A DNA stretch of 52,533 nucleotides. It comes from Turneriella sp. (GTDB lineage: Bacteria > Spirochaetota > Leptospiria > Turneriellales > Turneriellaceae). A program made the translations under genes and the position numbers. Under the pieces are notes generated by a model. That model did not search any database. It saw nothing but the letters and a program-made list of their open reading frames with translations, and was not told the DNA's origin. This document shows, in pieces, positions 50,318 to 52,533 of the stretch (position 1 is the stretch's first letter; each line of letters opens with the position of its first letter). Location of the stretch: contig JABARV010000026.1 of the NCBI GenBank assembly GCA_019186965.1, forward strand, positions 1 to 52,533, written 5' to 3'.

Positions 50318-51424
50318 ATGAGCGCAGACAAAGATAAAAACGAAGAACACGACGCTATAGTCCGTAGAAAAACGCGCACGGTAATGGTCGGTAATGTTCC
50401 TGTTGGCTCTGGGCACCCCATTCCTGTACAGTCGATGACAAAAACAAAAACAGCGGATTGGAAAAAAACGGTGGAGCAAATTTTACGTTACGAAGAAGCA
50501 GGCTGCCAAATAGTCCGCTGCACCGCCAACAACGAAGAAGCTGCAGAAGCCCTCAAAAAAATTAAAGAACACATACATATTCCTTTGGTCGCCGACATCC
50601 ATTTTCGCCACAAACTCGCGCTCATCGCAATTAAAAGTGGTGTTGATAAAATTCGCATCAATCCAGGTAATATCGGAAGCAAAGAAAAGGTTGCCGAAGT
50701 TTTGGAGGCGTGTAAAGCAAACGGGGTTCCCATTCGCATTGGAGTAAATGCCGGTTCTCTCGAAAAAGATATTTTAAAAAAAGTAGGTTATCCCACCTCG
50801 GATGGCATGGTTGAATCGGCGTTGCGCCATTTAGAAATTTGTAGCGAACACAATTTTGACAATATTATTATCTCCCTTAAATCGAGCGACGTATATATGA
50901 TGATGGAAGCATACCGTAAACTTGCGAAACTATGCGATTACCCACTCCACTTGGGAGTTACCGAAGCAGGTACAAGTTGGCAGGGAACAATTAAATCTTC
51001 TATAGGCATCGGTGGTCTTCTTGCCGAAGGAATCGGCGACACTATCCGTGTAAGCCTTACGACCGACGGCGCGGAAGAAATTAAAGTCGGTAGAGAAATT
51101 TTACGCTCATTGGGCCTTGTTAGTTTCGGTGTCACTTTAGTATCGTGCCCTACGTGCGGACGCTTAGAGGTTGATCTTTTCCGTATCGCAAAAGAAGTTG
51201 AAGAAGCTGTTGCACACATAAAGACTCCGCTTAAAGTTGCCGTAATGGGTTGCCTTGTCAATGGCCCTGGAGAATCTAAAGGGGCAGACATTGGTATTTC
51301 CTCAGGTTCAGGTTCGGCTGTCTTATATGTAAAAGGCGAAAGCAAAGGTAAAATTGCAGAATCAGAAATTGTCCCTCGGCTATTAGAGGAGATTCGAATT
51401 TTAGAAGAATCGATAAAAAAATAA
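50318..51424 (+). CDS. ispG: 4-Hydroxy-3-methylbut-2-enyl diphosphate synthase (IspG/GcpE)
   Basis: The product has 368 residues. It makes HMBPP from MEcPP in the non-mevalonate isoprenoid pathway, using a [4Fe-4S] cluster. Marks: GHPIPVQSMTKTKTADW, PLVADIHFRHKLALIA, DKIRINPGNIG, and the cluster ligands in SCPTCGRLEVDLF and VMGCLVNGPGE. It lacks the large insert seen in chlamydial, spirochaetal (Leptospira) and plant enzymes and is of the short bacterial type. A GC-rich stretch and an IS remnant precede it; no clear promoter was found. An rhs fragment follows after 32 bp. Confidence 0.96.
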   Translation: MSADKDKNEEHDAIVRRKTRTVMVGNVPVGSGHPIPVQSMTKTKTADWKKTVEQILRYEEAGCQIVRCTANNEEAAEALKKIKEHIHIPLVADIHFRHKLALIAIKSGVDKIRINPGNIGSKEKVAEVLEACKANGVPIRIGVNAGSLEKDILKKVGYPTSDGMVESALRHLEICSEHNFDNIIISLKSSDVYMMMEAYRKLAKLCDYPLHLGVTEAGTSWQGTIKSSIGIGGLLAEGIGDTIRVSLTTDGAEEIKVGREILRSLGLVSFGVTLVSCPTCGRLEVDLFRIAKEVEEAVAHIKTPLKVAVMGCLVNGPGESKGADIGISSGSGSAVLYVKGESKGKIAESEIVPRLLEEIRILEESIKK

Positions 51425-51456
51425 TTTACTCTCGAGGTATAAAACTTTTCCATTTC

Positions 51457-52419
51457 GTGCCGCGCTACGACAATTCTTGGGAAACAGAGGCGTATACTTT
51501 AAACGGCGAACAGCTGCCGCAGCCGAGCGAGTACGAATTCCAAAATTTAAATTATACGTACAACGCGGTGGGCGAGCGCGTTATCAAAGATGGCAACGCG
51601 GTGCAGTTTAGCATCAACCAAAATTTTACACAACGCGCAGGTTCGAGCTTCAAGCACGTTTTTGTCGGCACGCAACGGCTCGTCACCAAACGCGCAGAGG
51701 CAGATAACCACCGCGAGCCTTTGCAGTGGTTCTACCACACAGACCATCTGCAGAGCACGAGCTACCTTACAAACAGCCGCGGCGATTTGGAAGAATATCT
51801 GGCGTACTTTCCGTACGGAGAAACGTGGGTAGAGGAACACCCTTCGATGCCGATTGATTATCAATTCTCCGCAAAAGAATTAGACCCCGAAACGGGGTAC
51901 TACTATTTTGGCGCAAGGTATTATGACCCGAGGGTGAGTGTTTGGGTTAGTACGGATCCGGCGTTGGGGGAGTATTTACCGACGGCGAAAAGATTGACTG
52001 ACAAAGAGCAGCCATTCGAACCCGAAGAACTGCCAAGCTTAGGAGGCGTTTACAATTCACAGAATCTGAACGTGTTCGTCTATGCCGGTTTAAACCCGTT
52101 GCGTTATTTTGATCCAGATGGTCGGATATTAAAAGTGGCGGGCTCAACGCAGTTTGTTAATCGAGTAAATGCTCAATTAGATGCTCTCCGAGAAACACCC
52201 ACTGGGCAAGCGATGGTCTCCCAACTTGAGGCGTCGCCAAATCTTTTTCTGGTTGTTGAAAACGCAAATACGAACCCGAAAAAAATAGGTTCAAGGGCTA
52301 TAGCAAATGATTATAGTAAGGCGCAAAATGGTAAGGGCAGCGGAGCAGTCATACTTCATGATTCAAAATGGACGCCAAAAGTAAAGACCAGCAAAGGGGA
52401 TAAGGCTAGAGTCTGTTGA
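51457..52419 (+). pseudogene. Rhs-tip with M91-like effector, truncated at both ends
   Basis: About 320 codons. The first ~215 residues are the end of an Rhs/YD-repeat protein: FYHTDHLQSTSYLTNSRGDL, YFPYGETWVEE, KELDPETGYYYFGARYYDPR, VWVSTDPALG and NVFVYAGLNPLRYFDPDGR, the usual core end before a variable toxin. The tail (VNRVNAQLDALRETPTGQAM, KGSGAVILHDSKW) looks like the first part of an M91 metalloprotease effector; the expected HExxH is not reached because the IS end cuts in at 52409. The N-terminal shell repeats are also missing: GTG 51457 begins in mid-repeat, just after ispG. No immunity gene is visible. Effector call moderate. Confidence 0.7.
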
Positions 52420-52533
52420 AAAACTCAGCCTTTACAACAGATACTTGTTTTTGACCAAAATTTTTAACATTGCTTATTTCTTTTATAAGCTTTTTGACAT
52501 ATATAGGCATAAGTGCTATCATGCTGTCTGATA
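52409..52533. mobile_element. Insertion-sequence end (right window border)
   Basis: Exact reverse complement of bases 1-125. GAGTCTGTTGAAAAACTC starts the element and provides the TGA that ends the rhs frame. The rest lies beyond the window. Confidence 0.75.

Noticed and set aside
50182..50421. Minus-strand frame opposite the start of ispG
   Set aside because: Mostly overlaps ispG and its upstream gap; no conserved motif that I can name, no ribosome site.
1..52533. Whole window as a composite transposon
   Set aside because: Although bounded by inverted IS ends, it holds housekeeping genes (acs, clpC, rsmH, argJ, ispG), so a chromosomal segment between two IS copies is far more likely.
1..52533. 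CRISPR arrays, tRNA or rRNA genes
   Set aside because: I saw no regularly spaced repeats of CRISPR size and no cloverleaf or rRNA-like segments on reading the intergenic regions.

Overview
The window reads as a chromosomal contig from a Gram-negative, diderm bacterium, most likely a spirochaete of the Leptospirales. Reasons: a secreted DUF1554-like protein (a family typical of Leptospira), loose lipoboxes, several beta-barrel outer-membrane proteins, ClpC and ClpP homologues, and housekeeping genes of moderate GC. The assignment is an inference from gene content. The contig is bounded by perfect inverted copies (125 bp) of one end of an insertion sequence. One copy truncates a doxX-like gene on the left, the other an rhs toxin gene on the right, so the window probably ends where an assembly met a multicopy IS.

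Layout. 1-3.2 kb: broken doxX, acetyl-CoA synthetase, DUF1554-like lipoprotein. 3.4-9.1 kb: Ser-rich Tim44-like membrane protein with zinc ribbons, Cys-rich lipoprotein, sugar-type substrate-binding lipoprotein, HtrA protease. 9.2-17.5 kb: clpC-rsmH joined at an A7 slippery tract, an atypical receiver-kinase protein, MaoC hydratase and CoA-transferase, a YvlD-like membrane protein, an acetyltransferase and an acidic-tailed ClpP. 17.5-27.9 kb: an envelope export locus (beta-barrel, LolA-like protein, two FtsX permeases, LolD-like ATPase) split by a 4.2-kb AT-rich accessory island. The island holds a MazF-type pair, a Cys-repeat mini-protein, two small envelope proteins, an HNH gene broken by an in-frame TGA, and vapBC. 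28-32.9 kb: a Phd/PIN pair with a 33-bp palindromic operator, an MFS exporter, DUF819, and a sphingosine-phosphate-lyase-like enzyme. 33-35.5 kb: a scrapyard in which the 5' end of yajQ occurs three times between gene fragments and REP-like palindromes. 35.8-40.1 kb: argJ, a winged-helix/phosphoribosyltransferase protein behind a 46-bp palindrome, an FGE-fold protein, a transposase remnant and a membrane protein with a probable frameshift. 40.1-49.7 kb: kdpFABCDE, divergent from a porin and separated from it by tandem 11-bp repeats. 49.7-52.5 kb: IS481-like remnant, ispG, and a truncated rhs with an M91-like effector.

Themes. (1) Many first genes of transcription units have a sigma70-type -10 box only 4-9 nt before the start codon and no Shine-Dalgarno, so leaderless mRNAs look common. 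Operon-internal and some envelope genes have clear Shine-Dalgarno sites. (2) Toxin-antitoxin genes are dense: three intact pairs and two decayed ones. (3) Regulation by large palindromes recurs (phd/PIN, wHTH-PRTase, the caiB/yvlD divergence, the yajQ leader). (4) A 41-bp element is shared at the same distance upstream of acs and of a lipoprotein gene. No tRNA, rRNA or CRISPR array was seen.
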